A stretch of 64,000 nucleotides of DNA, from contig JAEZZO010000048.1 of NCBI GenBank assembly GCA_023418475.1, positions 45,115 to 109,114 on the forward strand. Reading direction: 5' to 3'. The notes beneath the pieces are model-generated. The model ran no database searches. It was not told the origin of the DNA and saw nothing but the letters and a program-made list of their open reading frames with translations. Shown here piece by piece: positions 1-8,555 of the stretch. A program made the translations under genes and the position numbers. Position 1 is the first letter of the stretch. Each line of letters begins with the position of its first letter. The DNA is from Bacillota bacterium. Lineage in GTDB: Bacteria > Bacillota > Clostridia > Lachnospirales > Lachnospiraceae.

Positions 1-633
1 GAATTACCGATGATAAAGTATTTTGCCTACGGAGGTTTTTTGGATGCCGAAAGGAAAGTACTTTGTTTTTGTGGAGATGAATTGTTAAAGGAACCGGCAG
101 ACATTACTTATCCAATTTGTTGTATCAAGGTTGTACCGGTGAATGAAAAATTCAGTGACAAATTGAACCACAGGGATTTTCTGGGCGCTGTATTGAATCT
201 TGGATTAGATCGTGGTAAGATTGGTGATATTCTGGTTGATGAGAAGGAAGGATATCTGTTTGTAAATTCTCAAGTAAGTGATTTTATAAGCAGTGAATTG
301 ATTAAGGTAAAACATACTATGGTTAAGTGTATGTTAATTGATCGGAAGGATTTTATTTATCAGCCGAATTTTAGGGAGATTACCGGAACAGTATCTTCCA
401 CTCGACTGGACAGTATACTTTCAGTTGCATTTCACAGCTCCAGAAGCAGCTTGACCGGTCTGATTGAAGGCGGGAAGGTAGCTGTGGGAGGGAAGATAGT
501 GATATCCAATAGTTATCAGCTGAAAGACAATGATATTGTATCTGTCCGTGGAATGGGAAAATTTATTTATTCGGGAACCTCGTATCAGACAAAAAAGGGC
601 CGCTACAGCGTGAAAATATTACTATATGTGTAA
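1..633 (+). CDS. ylmH: YlmH-like S4-domain RNA-binding protein, 5' partial
   Basis: The reading frame is open to the left edge, so the gene starts outside the window; about 210 codons are visible against roughly 255 in the family. The first visible part matches the middle of YlmH (GGFLDAERK, then HRDFLGAVLNLGL, then GDILV). The last ~75 residues form an S4 RNA-binding domain (TRLDSILSVAFHSSRS, then LIEGGKVAVGG). YlmH proteins bind ribosomal RNA and are linked to ribosome quality control; in Bacillus the gene lies in the division cluster before divIVA. Here it is followed by aroB and no divIVA is seen. Family assignment is firm; the function is known from relatives only. Confidence 0.82.
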   Translation, partial: ELPMIKYFAYGGFLDAERKVLCFCGDELLKEPADITYPICCIKVVPVNEKFSDKLNHRDFLGAVLNLGLDRGKIGDILVDEKEGYLFVNSQVSDFISSELIKVKHTMVKCMLIDRKDFIYQPNFREITGTVSSTRLDSILSVAFHSSRSSLTGLIEGGKVAVGGKIVISNSYQLKDNDIVSVRGMGKFIYSGTSYQTKKGRYSVKILLYV

Positions 634-724
634 TTGACCGGTAAAAAGCCAGATATAAGAAATGAGCTAATAGGAATTCTTAAAATCCTTTAGAATGCGA
701 GTCATAAATGGATCACTATAGGAG

Positions 725-742
725 AGCTTTTATATAAAAGCT
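725..742. promoter_or_regulatory. 18-bp perfect palindrome between ylmH and aroB
   Basis: AGCTTTTATATAAAAGCT reads the same on both strands. It lies 92 bp after the ylmH stop and 36 bp before the aroB ribosome binding site. It could be an operator or a short hairpin in the leader. No T-run follows, so it is not an obvious terminator. No protein is known to bind it from this sequence alone. Confidence 0.4.
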
Positions 743-777
743 AAATGACCAAATTTACAATGAAAGATAAATAGATT

Positions 778-829
778 AGGAGGATAGCATAACCTCATCT
801 AGAATACTTGATACGGTTATGCATTTTTT
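778..829 (+). promoter_or_regulatory. aroB ribosome binding site with a hairpin in the spacer
   Basis: The only good Shine-Dalgarno, AGGAGGA at 778-784, is 45 nt from the aroB ATG, far outside the usual 5-10 nt. Between them GCATAACC (787-794) pairs perfectly with GGTTATGC (815-822). If this 8-bp stem folds, the effective spacing drops to about 9 nt. Three in-frame stops (785, 800, 809) rule out an earlier aroB start. A run of six T follows the stem, so it could instead act as a weak terminator or attenuator. Confidence 0.6.
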
Positions 830-1924
830 ATGAAAAATTGCCTGACAGTTAATTATGAGAATAAACCTGCATATAATATTGTATTTGAACCGGATTACAA
901 TAAACTGCCGGAATTACTTTGTACTTTGGAAGCAAAAAGCCGGAAAATAATGATTGTTACAGAATGTAATGTCGGAAAGTATTATCTTGATGAGGTTAAA
1001 GCAGTGCTTTCATCCGTAACAGATGCTGTTTATGATTTTGTTTTTCCGGCTGGTGAAGCAAGTAAAAATCTTGATACCGTCAGTCTGTGTTATGAAAAGC
1101 TCATTAAAGAAGGCTTTGATCGGAATGATTTCCTGCTAGCATTAGGTGGAGGTGTTGTCGGTGATTTAACAGGTTTTATCGCGGCAACTTATCTTCGCGG
1201 TATCCGTTTTATTCAACTGCCGACATCTTTGCTTTCAATGGTGGATTCCAGTATTGGTGGAAAAACTGGTGTCGATTTTAAAGCCTATAAGAATATGGTC
1301 GGGGCTTTTTATCAGCCTAAACTGGTTTATATGAATTTAACAACATTGAATACTCTGCAGGAAAGAGAATACTTATCCGGTATGGGAGAGATTATCAAGC
1401 ATGGTTTAATTAAAGATGCATCTTATTACTTCTGGTTAAAAGATAATTCAGAGAAGATCTTACAAAAAGATTATGAAGTAATAAAGGAAATGATTTATCA
1501 AAGCTGCCTGATAAAAAAAGAAGTTGTAGAAAGAGATCCGAAAGAAAAAGGAGAGAGAGCACTGCTGAACTTTGGACATACCATCGGGCATTCATTGGAA
1601 AAATTAATGAATTTTTCAATGCTGCACGGAGAATGTGTTTCAGTCGGAATAGCTGCAGCGTCCTATTTGTCAATGAAACGTGGATTTATAAAGATTTCAG
1701 AGTGGGAAGATATTTTATCGACACTTGAGCTCTTTCGACTACCGGTGTTTGTATTGAATCTAAATAAGGAAGAAGTTTATGAGGTTACGAAACTGGATAA
1801 AAAGATGGATTCAGCTAAGATTAGATTTATTCTTCTGAACACTATAGGTAATGCAGTAATTGATCCTACAGTATCAAAAGAGGAGATGTCGAATGCAATT
1901 CATTCGGTGGTAAGAGAAATGTAG
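830..1924 (+). CDS. aroB: 3-dehydroquinate synthase
   Basis: Converts DAHP to 3-dehydroquinate, the second step of the shikimate pathway, in the cytoplasm with NAD+ and a divalent metal. The 364 residues match the family's usual length. Visible signatures are the NAD-binding GGGVVGDLTGF, the LPTSLLSMVDSSIGGKTG stretch, GMGEIIKHGLI and the metal-ligand region LNFGHTIGHSLE. The start at 830 is forced by upstream in-frame stops. It stands between ylmH and lspA, away from other aromatic genes in the window, and has its own long leader with an unusual ribosome-binding-site arrangement. Confidence 0.95.
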   Translation: MKNCLTVNYENKPAYNIVFEPDYNKLPELLCTLEAKSRKIMIVTECNVGKYYLDEVKAVLSSVTDAVYDFVFPAGEASKNLDTVSLCYEKLIKEGFDRNDFLLALGGGVVGDLTGFIAATYLRGIRFIQLPTSLLSMVDSSIGGKTGVDFKAYKNMVGAFYQPKLVYMNLTTLNTLQEREYLSGMGEIIKHGLIKDASYYFWLKDNSEKILQKDYEVIKEMIYQSCLIKKEVVERDPKEKGERALLNFGHTIGHSLEKLMNFSMLHGECVSVGIAAASYLSMKRGFIKISEWEDILSTLELFRLPVFVLNLNKEEVYEVTKLDKKMDSAKIRFILLNTIGNAVIDPTVSKEEMSNAIHSVVREM

Positions 1925-2026
1925 CAGGTAGAAATAGCAGAATATTTATTTTTGACAGGATAAATGTTTTGACGAATATAACAGCTCAGATAAATTTATC
2001 ATACGGAAGAATATAATGGAGGGTTT

Positions 2027-2626
2027 ATGAAAGAACGAATAAAGCACTTAATACTATTAATTTTACTGGTTGGGATTGATCAGGGAATAAAATACTGGGT
2101 TAAAATTGCATTAATGAATAAGGAGCCTTTCATAATTATTCCTAAGGTTTTAAATTTACAATATTGTGAAAACAGTGGAGCTGTTTGGGGAATTATGAGC
2201 GGGAGAGTTGACTTTCTAAAAATTTTTACACTGATCATTTTGATTGCAATCATTTATTTTTATTTTAAAATTCCTTCCGGGAAAAAATATAACATACTAA
2301 AAATCCTAGCTGTTTTTATTGTTGCCGGAGCTATCGGCAACTTGATTGACCGATTCTTACTAGGGTATGTAGTTGATTTTATTTACTTTGAGATAATTAA
2401 TTTCCCGCTATTTAATTTTGCCGATTGCTGTCTGACAGTATCCTCAATCTTGCTGTTTGTGCTTGCTTTATTTTATTATAAAGATGAAGATTTTGCTTTC
2501 CTGGGAAGTGCTTTTCATAAAAAAGAAGCAGGAAGTATTTCGAAAACAGATATTGTGAGCGGCAATTCTTCTGAAGATACAGCGAAAGCAGATAATAAAA
2601 ATGAAACAGATAAAGCAGATGAGTAG
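2027..2626 (+). CDS. lspA: Lipoprotein signal peptidase (signal peptidase II)
   Basis: A membrane aspartyl protease that cleaves prolipoproteins before the lipidated cysteine. Four hydrophobic segments are visible. The family motifs are present: CENSGAVWG near the N-terminus, GAIGNLIDRFLLG with catalytic Asp about 108, and FNFADCC with catalytic Asp about 133. A GGAGGG ribosome binding site sits just before 2027. Most LspA proteins end near residue 160; this one continues for about 40 polar, Asp/Glu/Lys-rich residues. The 3' end overlaps the next gene by 26 bp, so lspA and rluD are probably translated together. Confidence 0.95.
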   Translation: MKERIKHLILLILLVGIDQGIKYWVKIALMNKEPFIIIPKVLNLQYCENSGAVWGIMSGRVDFLKIFTLIILIAIIYFYFKIPSGKKYNILKILAVFIVAGAIGNLIDRFLLGYVVDFIYFEIINFPLFNFADCCLTVSSILLFVLALFYYKDEDFAFLGSAFHKKEAGSISKTDIVSGNSSEDTAKADNKNETDKADE

Positions 2627-3656
2627 TAGAATGACAGAAATGGAAAAAGATAAATTTAAAGAGAATGACCCTGAGATGGATTTTACGGAACTTGATTTTG
2701 AAGATTTTCAGATGAAGGAAACAAGAATTAATGGGACAGCGAATACAATAGAATTTATTGTTAATGAGCAGCAGAACGGGATTCGTATTGATAAGTATCT
2801 TTCACAGATTCAAACAGATTTTACAAGAAATTATATCCAAAAGCTTATAGATGAGAATAAGATTTTCATGGAGCATAAGACGGTAAAGTCGAATACTAAG
2901 GTTAAAACGGGTTCGCTAATTACAATTAGCCTGCCAGAATTAAAGGAAACCCAGATTATTGCAGAAGATATACCGCTTGATATCATATATGAAGACAAGG
3001 ATATCATTGTGATTAACAAACAAAAGGGACTGGTGGTACATCCGGCCGCCGGCCATTCAACCGGTACATTAGTGAATGCTTTGCTATATCATTGTAAAGA
3101 AGAACTGTCCGGTATTAATGGTGTATTAAGACCGGGCATTGTACATCGAATTGATCGTGATACCACAGGTGTTATTGTTGCCTGCAAAAATGATAAAGCA
3201 CATCAATTGATTGCGGAACAACTGAAGATACACTCTATAACAAGAAAATATCAGGCTATCGTTTATCACACTTTTAAGGTTGACAGCGGACGGGTTGAAG
3301 CTCCGATCGGAAGAGATCCAAAAGATCGAAAAAAGATGGCAGTAAATCATAAGAATGGTAAGTATGCAGCCACGAATTATCAATTAGTTGAAAATTTAGG
3401 CAATCAATATGCTTTCATAGAGTGTTCTCTCGAAACAGGCAGAACACATCAGATCCGGGTTCATATGGCAAGTATCCATCATCCTTTGATTGGAGATACG
3501 GTATACGGACCGGGTAAAGATCCTTTTCATTTGGACGGACAGGCCCTGCATGCAGGGGTTTTGGGGTTTATCCATCCAACAACAAAAGAATATGTTGAAT
3601 TTCAGGCACCACTTCCGGACTATTTTACCAGTATGTTGGGAAAATTAAGATCATAA
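2601..3656 (+). CDS. rluD: RluD-family 23S rRNA pseudouridine synthase
   Basis: Isomerises uridines in large-subunit rRNA. There is an S4 domain near residues 55-115 (GIRIDKYLSQI) and a catalytic domain whose HRIDRDTTG motif carries the active Asp at about 185; GRTHQIRVHMA and the TVYGPGK region are also present. The first ~50 residues are acidic and longer than in most relatives. The start is uncertain: ATG codons at 2601, 2619, 2631 and 2640 are all inside or just after the lspA end, and none has a clearly best ribosome binding site. The lspA-rluD pairing is common in Firmicutes. Confidence 0.9.
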   Translation: MKQIKQMSSRMTEMEKDKFKENDPEMDFTELDFEDFQMKETRINGTANTIEFIVNEQQNGIRIDKYLSQIQTDFTRNYIQKLIDENKIFMEHKTVKSNTKVKTGSLITISLPELKETQIIAEDIPLDIIYEDKDIIVINKQKGLVVHPAAGHSTGTLVNALLYHCKEELSGINGVLRPGIVHRIDRDTTGVIVACKNDKAHQLIAEQLKIHSITRKYQAIVYHTFKVDSGRVEAPIGRDPKDRKKMAVNHKNGKYAATNYQLVENLGNQYAFIECSLETGRTHQIRVHMASIHHPLIGDTVYGPGKDPFHLDGQALHAGVLGFIHPTTKEYVEFQAPLPDYFTSMLGKLRS

Positions 3657-3669
3657 GGGGTAACTTGCG

Positions 3670-4962
3670 TTGAAAAGAAAAGCGATTGAGGAATTAATCA
3701 AATGGAAGAAACAAAATAATCCAACTCCGGTCTTGCTGACAGGAGCAAAAGGCGTCGGTAAAACATATCTTGCATATGATTTTGCCAAGGCCTTTTTTGA
3801 ACGTATTTTTTATGTTAATTTTGAACGGGAACCTGAAAGGATGAAAGGTTTTCTTTCCTGCATAGCAGATAAAAAAATACAAAAATTTCAGGATTTTTTT
3901 CATATTATTCCGGAGGAAGAAAAACAAGCCCGAATACTTATCATGGATGAAATCAGTTATTGTGATGATCTAAGAAAATATGGACTACCTAAGATATTAT
4001 CAGAAATTTTTGATTTCATCATAATGATTTCGAGTTGTCCATTATCAAAAGACATTACAAAATGTATGACAAAATTGCCAATCTATCCAATGGAATTTGA
4101 TGAATTTTTAAGAGCTATCGGAAATGAGTGGTATATAGATCTAATCGGGCTGCATTACATTTCAAACAAAAAAATACCGGACATCGTACATAAAGAGCTG
4201 TTGGAACTGCATCAGCTTTATCTTCAGATCGGAGGAATGCCGGGAGTGTTGAACGAATATATTAATCTTTCCTCTGTCATTAATCTATCGGAGCAACATA
4301 GTTTTTTAATTGGCACCTATCATGATTATATCATGAGGGATTATTCCGACAGCGATGCGCTGAAAATGAAACAGGTATTTGACAGCTTGAGTTGTCAGCT
4401 TACGAAGGATAATAAAAAATTTAAATATAATCTCATTAGAAAAGGCACAACGCATTTGATGTATAAGGATGCTATTCAAAAATTATGTGATATTCACTAT
4501 GTAATAAAATGCAAGCGAATTACAACAGAACAGTTGAATAAGCCTGGTGATTTTTTTGATCTGAGAAATGATTTTACCGATGATACGAATATTAATTTTA
4601 AATTATATTTTCCGGATACGGGGTTTTTATATACAAAGATAACCGAAACGATAGGTATACCTGAGAAAAATAACTTCAAAATTTCTTTACTGGAGAATTA
4701 CCTAGCACAGTCGCTGCAGGCAAAACAGTATCCTTTTGCTTTTTGGGAATCTGATTCAATGGCTAAAATTGACTTTGTAATTTATAAGGATAAGGAATTA
4801 TTACCGATCGAGATTTTTAAGGATAATACTACCAGATCGAAAAGTATAAATATTTTAAAGCAGCAATGTGACTTTCCATATGCAATAAAAGTATCTTCCA
4901 GAAATTTTGAGGTTGGCAATCATATAAAGTATGTTCCATATTATGCTGTCTTTTGTATATAA
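3670..4962 (+). CDS. AAA_14-type ATPase with C-terminal DUF4143-like region
   Basis: A 430-residue ATPase of the archaeal/bacterial AAA_14 plus DUF4143 type. Walker A is GAKGVGKT near residue 26 and Walker B is ILIMDEIS near residue 93, followed by SS at a sensor-1 position and the YPMEFDEFLRA motif typical of the group. The C-terminal third has an EN-[LYAQ]...FWES...IDFVI...PIEI pattern, like the PD-(D/E)XK-related fold proposed for this region. TTG at 3670 is chosen because TAAGGGG lies 9 nt upstream. Its cellular role is unknown; relatives are often accessory genes. It follows rluD by 13 bp. Confidence 0.75.
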   Translation: MKRKAIEELIKWKKQNNPTPVLLTGAKGVGKTYLAYDFAKAFFERIFYVNFEREPERMKGFLSCIADKKIQKFQDFFHIIPEEEKQARILIMDEISYCDDLRKYGLPKILSEIFDFIIMISSCPLSKDITKCMTKLPIYPMEFDEFLRAIGNEWYIDLIGLHYISNKKIPDIVHKELLELHQLYLQIGGMPGVLNEYINLSSVINLSEQHSFLIGTYHDYIMRDYSDSDALKMKQVFDSLSCQLTKDNKKFKYNLIRKGTTHLMYKDAIQKLCDIHYVIKCKRITTEQLNKPGDFFDLRNDFTDDTNINFKLYFPDTGFLYTKITETIGIPEKNNFKISLLENYLAQSLQAKQYPFAFWESDSMAKIDFVIYKDKELLPIEIFKDNTTRSKSINILKQQCDFPYAIKVSSRNFEVGNHIKYVPYYAVFCI

Positions 4963-5007
4963 GGCCATTCCTATGCCAAGATTATTAGATAATCGAAGTG
5001 ATTAATA

Positions 5008-5220
5008 TTGACAAAAACTTTCTATTGTTATAGTATATTTAGTACAATGACAGTCTACTATCGTAGATTTATACAAAGGTAAGTACAGATAGTTACTCTA
5101 CACCGGTAGCCTCATGAATTTATGTGGCATTTAATGACATGTATCTGACATACATGTTTTTACATATATTATTATCTTGATCAATTTTATAGAACAATAG
5201 AATAATCAGATCTGATTATT
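5008..5220 (+). promoter_or_regulatory. Promoter and three dyads upstream of the BlaI-type repressor
   Basis: TTGACA at 5008 and TAGTAT at 5031 are 17 bp apart and make a plausible sigma-A promoter. Downstream lie three symmetrical elements: TCTAC-N4-GTAGA at 5054-5067, ACATGTAT-N5-ATACATGT at 5137-5157, and the perfect 20-bp palindrome AATAATCAGATCTGATTATT at 5201-5220. BlaI/MecI proteins bind TACA/TGTA-type dyads, so the first two could be autoregulatory operators; that is inference. The rest of 4963-5289 shows nothing else. Confidence 0.5.
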
Positions 5221-5289
5221 TGGACTCGAATATAAGGATGTAAAATTGAACTACAAGAGTAGAATATGCAAAAAGGGGTGTAGAGGAAC

Positions 5290-5667
5290 ATGTCGTCGTC
5301 ATTACCTGATATAAGGCTTCATGAAGGTGAACTTAATATTATGGAATTATTATGGTCCAACAAAGTTCTGGCTGCTAAGGACATATCAAAAATTATTAAA
5401 GAATATATCGGTTGGGAGAAAAATACTACTTATACTGTTATCAAGCGTTTGATTGAAAAAGGAGCTGTAAAACGAGAGGATCCTGGTTTCCTTTGTAGAG
5501 CCGCTATATCAAAACGCAGTGTACAGGCAATCGAAACTAAGGTTTTATTGAATAAATTATATAACGGATCATTAAGTAACTTTTTATCAGAATATTTGAA
5601 AAACCAGCAGTTAACAAAAGCTGAAGTTTTAGAACTGCAAAGAATTGTCGGAGAACAAAGATATTAA
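5290..5667 (+). CDS. BlaI/MecI-family transcriptional repressor (orphan)
   Basis: The 125 residues fit the family length. The N-terminal winged helix is recognisable (LHEGELNIMELLWS, AKDISKIIKE, NTTYTVIKRLIEKGAV), followed by a helical C-terminal dimerisation part. Relatives repress beta-lactamase, mecA or copper genes and are inactivated by cleavage by a BlaR1/MecR1 sensor protease. No BlaR1-like gene or beta-lactamase is next to it; the next gene is a chemoreceptor beyond a terminator. Its signal and targets are therefore unknown. The ribosome binding site is AGAGG about 6 nt before the ATG. Confidence 0.85.
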   Translation: MSSSLPDIRLHEGELNIMELLWSNKVLAAKDISKIIKEYIGWEKNTTYTVIKRLIEKGAVKREDPGFLCRAAISKRSVQAIETKVLLNKLYNGSLSNFLSEYLKNQQLTKAEVLELQRIVGEQRY

Positions 5668-5700
5668 TATCCTTATTATGGATTAGAGATTGATGATAAA

Positions 5701-5731
5701 ACAGAGATTAGAAAATGATCTCTGTTTTTTT
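5701..5731 (+). terminator. Intrinsic terminator after the BlaI-type gene
   Basis: ACAGAGAT (5701-5708) pairs with ATCTCTGT (5718-5725) over a 9-nt loop and is followed by an uninterrupted T-run to 5731. Confidence 0.85.
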
Positions 5732-5827
5732 GTGTTATGGGGCAAAAAGAAATATTTTCATATTTTTTAAGTAAATGTGTCGAATAATATATGTTTTTGC
5801 CAGCAAAAATTTATGCATTAAAATACT

Positions 5828-5856
5828 TTGACAATATATGAATTGGTTAGAATATA
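5828..5856 (+). promoter_or_regulatory. Possible promoter for the chemoreceptor gene
   Basis: TTGACA at 5828-5833 with AATATA at 5851-5856, spacer 17. A second candidate -10, TATAAT, lies near 5942 closer to the gene. The whole 5732-6004 stretch is very AT-rich, so this is a weak call. Confidence 0.35.
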
Positions 5857-6004
5857 TAAAAGCAAGCTTGATAAATAATAAATAAAGGTAAATATATATA
5901 AATTCATACAAAAAATACATATACATAATATAACAAATATGTTATAATTTGTCTTAGCGGTAAAACAATGAGGGGTTTTATTGTACAATTAGGAGGATAG
6001 GAGT

Positions 6005-8086
6005 ATGAATAAGAGGGTTAAGACGAAGCCAATATCACAATTGGTTTTAAAAGTGATGAGTATCAGAGTAAAATTAATGGTAGGATTGCTGATACCGGTT
6101 GTTTTATTGGGTGTATATGGTTTGATTTCATACCAGAAATCTAAAAAAGCTATTATCGATAATTACGAACAAAGCTCGGCCAGTACACTGAATGCAATTA
6201 GCGGTTATTTAGGATTTGGGTTAAAAATTGTAAATGAAAAGGCAGATGAAATTCTTGCTGATCCTGATGTCAGGGTTTATTACAATAGAAAGAATAATTC
6301 AGAAGATGCATTAACTGCTTTTAATGAGCAGTTTAATATTCAGGCGGATATTGATCTTGCTCAGAAAACCAATTCCTTTATTGCGGGAGTACATATAATA
6401 GGCGAAAACGGCAAGAACATATCAACTGCTGTTGAAGCGAATGAAACCATTTATAAAGCATTTATGGATTCAGCGGAGGCAAAGCTTTTCGGGGACAATA
6501 AAGTCACTTATACCTGGGTCGGGAACCATTCGGGCCTGGATCAGGTACTATCCGAAGGTGCGGAGAAATATTCCTCAGATAATTACGCTTTATCGCTTAT
6601 TAAAAAAATGAATTCCGGTAATGGCTTTATAGTAATTGATATTTCAAAACAGCAGATTATGGATATGTTTGCTAAATATGATTTGGGCCCAGGAAGTATT
6701 ATCGGATTAGTAAATAAGGATGGAAGAGAAGTGCTTTCGGGTACGAAAGAGAAAAGCATATTCTCGAACTTAAGTTATTACAGTAAAGCTATGAAAAGCG
6801 ATAAATCCTGCGGATACTACAATAGAACCTATAACGGGAAAGAATATTTATTTATATTTAGCAGGATTGCTGAAACAGATATTAATATCTGTGCACTAAT
6901 ACCGCAAGACACTTTATTGATGCATGTTACAGATATTAAGAGACTAAATATTATTTTTGTTACGGTTTCCTGTATACTTGCTGTTTTAATGGTGATGATA
7001 ATAGCCGGAGGCGTGAGCAGAGGAATAAAGGGTCTTATGAAATCTATGTCTCAGGCATCAAAAGGTGATTTGACCGTAAATTTTATGGCTAAGAGTAATG
7101 ATGAATTTATGGTACTGTCTGATGGTGTATCTAATATGCTTAAGAGCATGAGAAAGTTGATCGGTGAAGTACAGGAAGTGGGTGCTAAGGTTAACGGATT
7201 GGCCGGAGGAATTACTGGTACCTCAGAGGAGCTTTTAACGGCTGCTAAGGATATTTCCCACACGATTGATGATATTGAAAAAGGTGTTGTTCAACAGGCT
7301 GATGACACAGAACACTGCCTGCTTCAGATGGAACATTTATCTGAACAGATTAACCATGTATATAATAATACCAGTGAAATTGAGAAAATTGCGGATAATA
7401 CCAAGAGCGTAGCTGGAGAAGGTAAAGTCATCATGAATGAGTTGAATGAAAAATCAAAGGCAACGGCAAATATCACACAGAATGTTATCTATAAAATACA
7501 GGAATTTGAACTACAATCTAAAAACATTGCTGGATTTGTATCCAGCATCAATGAAATTGCTGCACAGACTAATTTACTTTCGCTGAATGCCTCTATTGAA
7601 GCTGCAAGAGCTGGAAGTGCCGGCAAGGGTTTTGGCGTAGTAGCGGATGAAATAAGGAAATTGGCAGATCAGACGGTTCAGGCTGCTGGACAGATACAAA
7701 ATATAGTAAGGGAAATAGCTGTTAAAACAAAGGATACCATCGATACTGCGAAAAGGGCAGAGAATATCGTTAACTCTCAGACGATAGCACTTGATAAGAC
7801 AGTTCAGGTGTTTGATTCAATCAATAATCATGTTAACAATCTTGCAAATAATTTGAATGATATTTCAAGAGGTATCCAGAAGATAGAGACTGCAAAGAAA
7901 GATACAATGGATGCAATTCAAAATATTTCAGCCGTATCGGAAGAGACCGCTGCTTCCTCAGAAGAAGTTAGTGCGACTGCCGCGAATCAGATTGATTCTA
8001 TTGAACGTATGAGAGCTGCAGCATTAGAGCTTTCAAGTGATGCCAGGGCTTTAGAGGAAGCTATTCGGATATTTAAAATAAAGTAA
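6005..8086 (+). CDS. Methyl-accepting chemotaxis protein
   Basis: A 693-residue transmembrane chemoreceptor. TM1 covers about residues 24-43 and TM2 about 314-334, enclosing a ~270-residue extracellular sensor domain of Cache-like length. A HAMP linker follows (about 335-387), then a cytoplasmic signalling coiled coil whose hairpin tip, around 516-537, has the conserved EIAAQTNLLSLNASIEAARA sequence that contacts CheA and CheW. The C-terminus has no CheR-tethering pentapeptide. The ligand cannot be told from sequence. AGGAGGATAG precedes the start. It is monocistronic, between two terminators. Confidence 0.95.
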   Translation: MNKRVKTKPISQLVLKVMSIRVKLMVGLLIPVVLLGVYGLISYQKSKKAIIDNYEQSSASTLNAISGYLGFGLKIVNEKADEILADPDVRVYYNRKNNSEDALTAFNEQFNIQADIDLAQKTNSFIAGVHIIGENGKNISTAVEANETIYKAFMDSAEAKLFGDNKVTYTWVGNHSGLDQVLSEGAEKYSSDNYALSLIKKMNSGNGFIVIDISKQQIMDMFAKYDLGPGSIIGLVNKDGREVLSGTKEKSIFSNLSYYSKAMKSDKSCGYYNRTYNGKEYLFIFSRIAETDINICALIPQDTLLMHVTDIKRLNIIFVTVSCILAVLMVMIIAGGVSRGIKGLMKSMSQASKGDLTVNFMAKSNDEFMVLSDGVSNMLKSMRKLIGEVQEVGAKVNGLAGGITGTSEELLTAAKDISHTIDDIEKGVVQQADDTEHCLLQMEHLSEQINHVYNNTSEIEKIADNTKSVAGEGKVIMNELNEKSKATANITQNVIYKIQEFELQSKNIAGFVSSINEIAAQTNLLSLNASIEAARAGSAGKGFGVVADEIRKLADQTVQAAGQIQNIVREIAVKTKDTIDTAKRAENIVNSQTIALDKTVQVFDSINNHVNNLANNLNDISRGIQKIETAKKDTMDAIQNISAVSEETAASSEEVSATAANQIDSIERMRAAALELSSDARALEEAIRIFKIK

Positions 8087-8223
8087 TATCGGCTGTTTGC
8101 TTTTTCTATTCTTATTTGTAGGCTTCGAGTGTTTACAATTATATCCATTCAATACATCGTTTTAGGCTTTTGATAATCAAATCTTTGCAGATAAATACAT
8201 TAAATAATTAGATTCAACAACAG

Positions 8224-8275
8224 ATACAGGGAGCTGATTTTTCTATACGATAGGAACCGGCTTTCTGTATTTTTT
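8224..8275 (+). terminator. Terminator after the chemoreceptor gene
   Basis: Positions 8224-8236 pair with 8258-8270 in a 13-bp stem (three G-U pairs) and a T-run follows to 8275. It lies 138 bp after the chemoreceptor stop. Confidence 0.65.
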
Positions 8276-8337
8276 CGTGATAATAGAAAGTTTACGAAGC
8301 GTATTATCGTATCTTGAAAAGGTTCCTGCTATCGACT

Positions 8338-8501
8338 GAGGTAAACCATCAGCGTTCCTTGAACTATGACTAGGTTGAACTGCAACGGAAGTCTCATAAA
8401 TTTATTTACTCACTTTCCTTTCCATATTGATTATAGTATAATACTTAATAATATGCCAATTTAATCCACTTCTGGACGCAATGGATCTTATGGTTTACCT
8501 C
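8338..8501. repeat. 12-bp inverted repeat flanking a 140-bp non-coding stretch
   Basis: GAGGTAAACCAT at 8338-8349 and its exact reverse complement at 8490-8501 bracket 140 bp with no gene. No matching target duplication is seen outside the repeats. It could be a small relic element or a long-range RNA pairing upstream of the MATE gene. Nothing else recognisable lies in 8276-8555. Confidence 0.4.
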
Positions 8502-8555
8502 CTTTACAATTGACATTTAAATAAAATCATACTGGAAAACAGAAAGGGGCAAATT

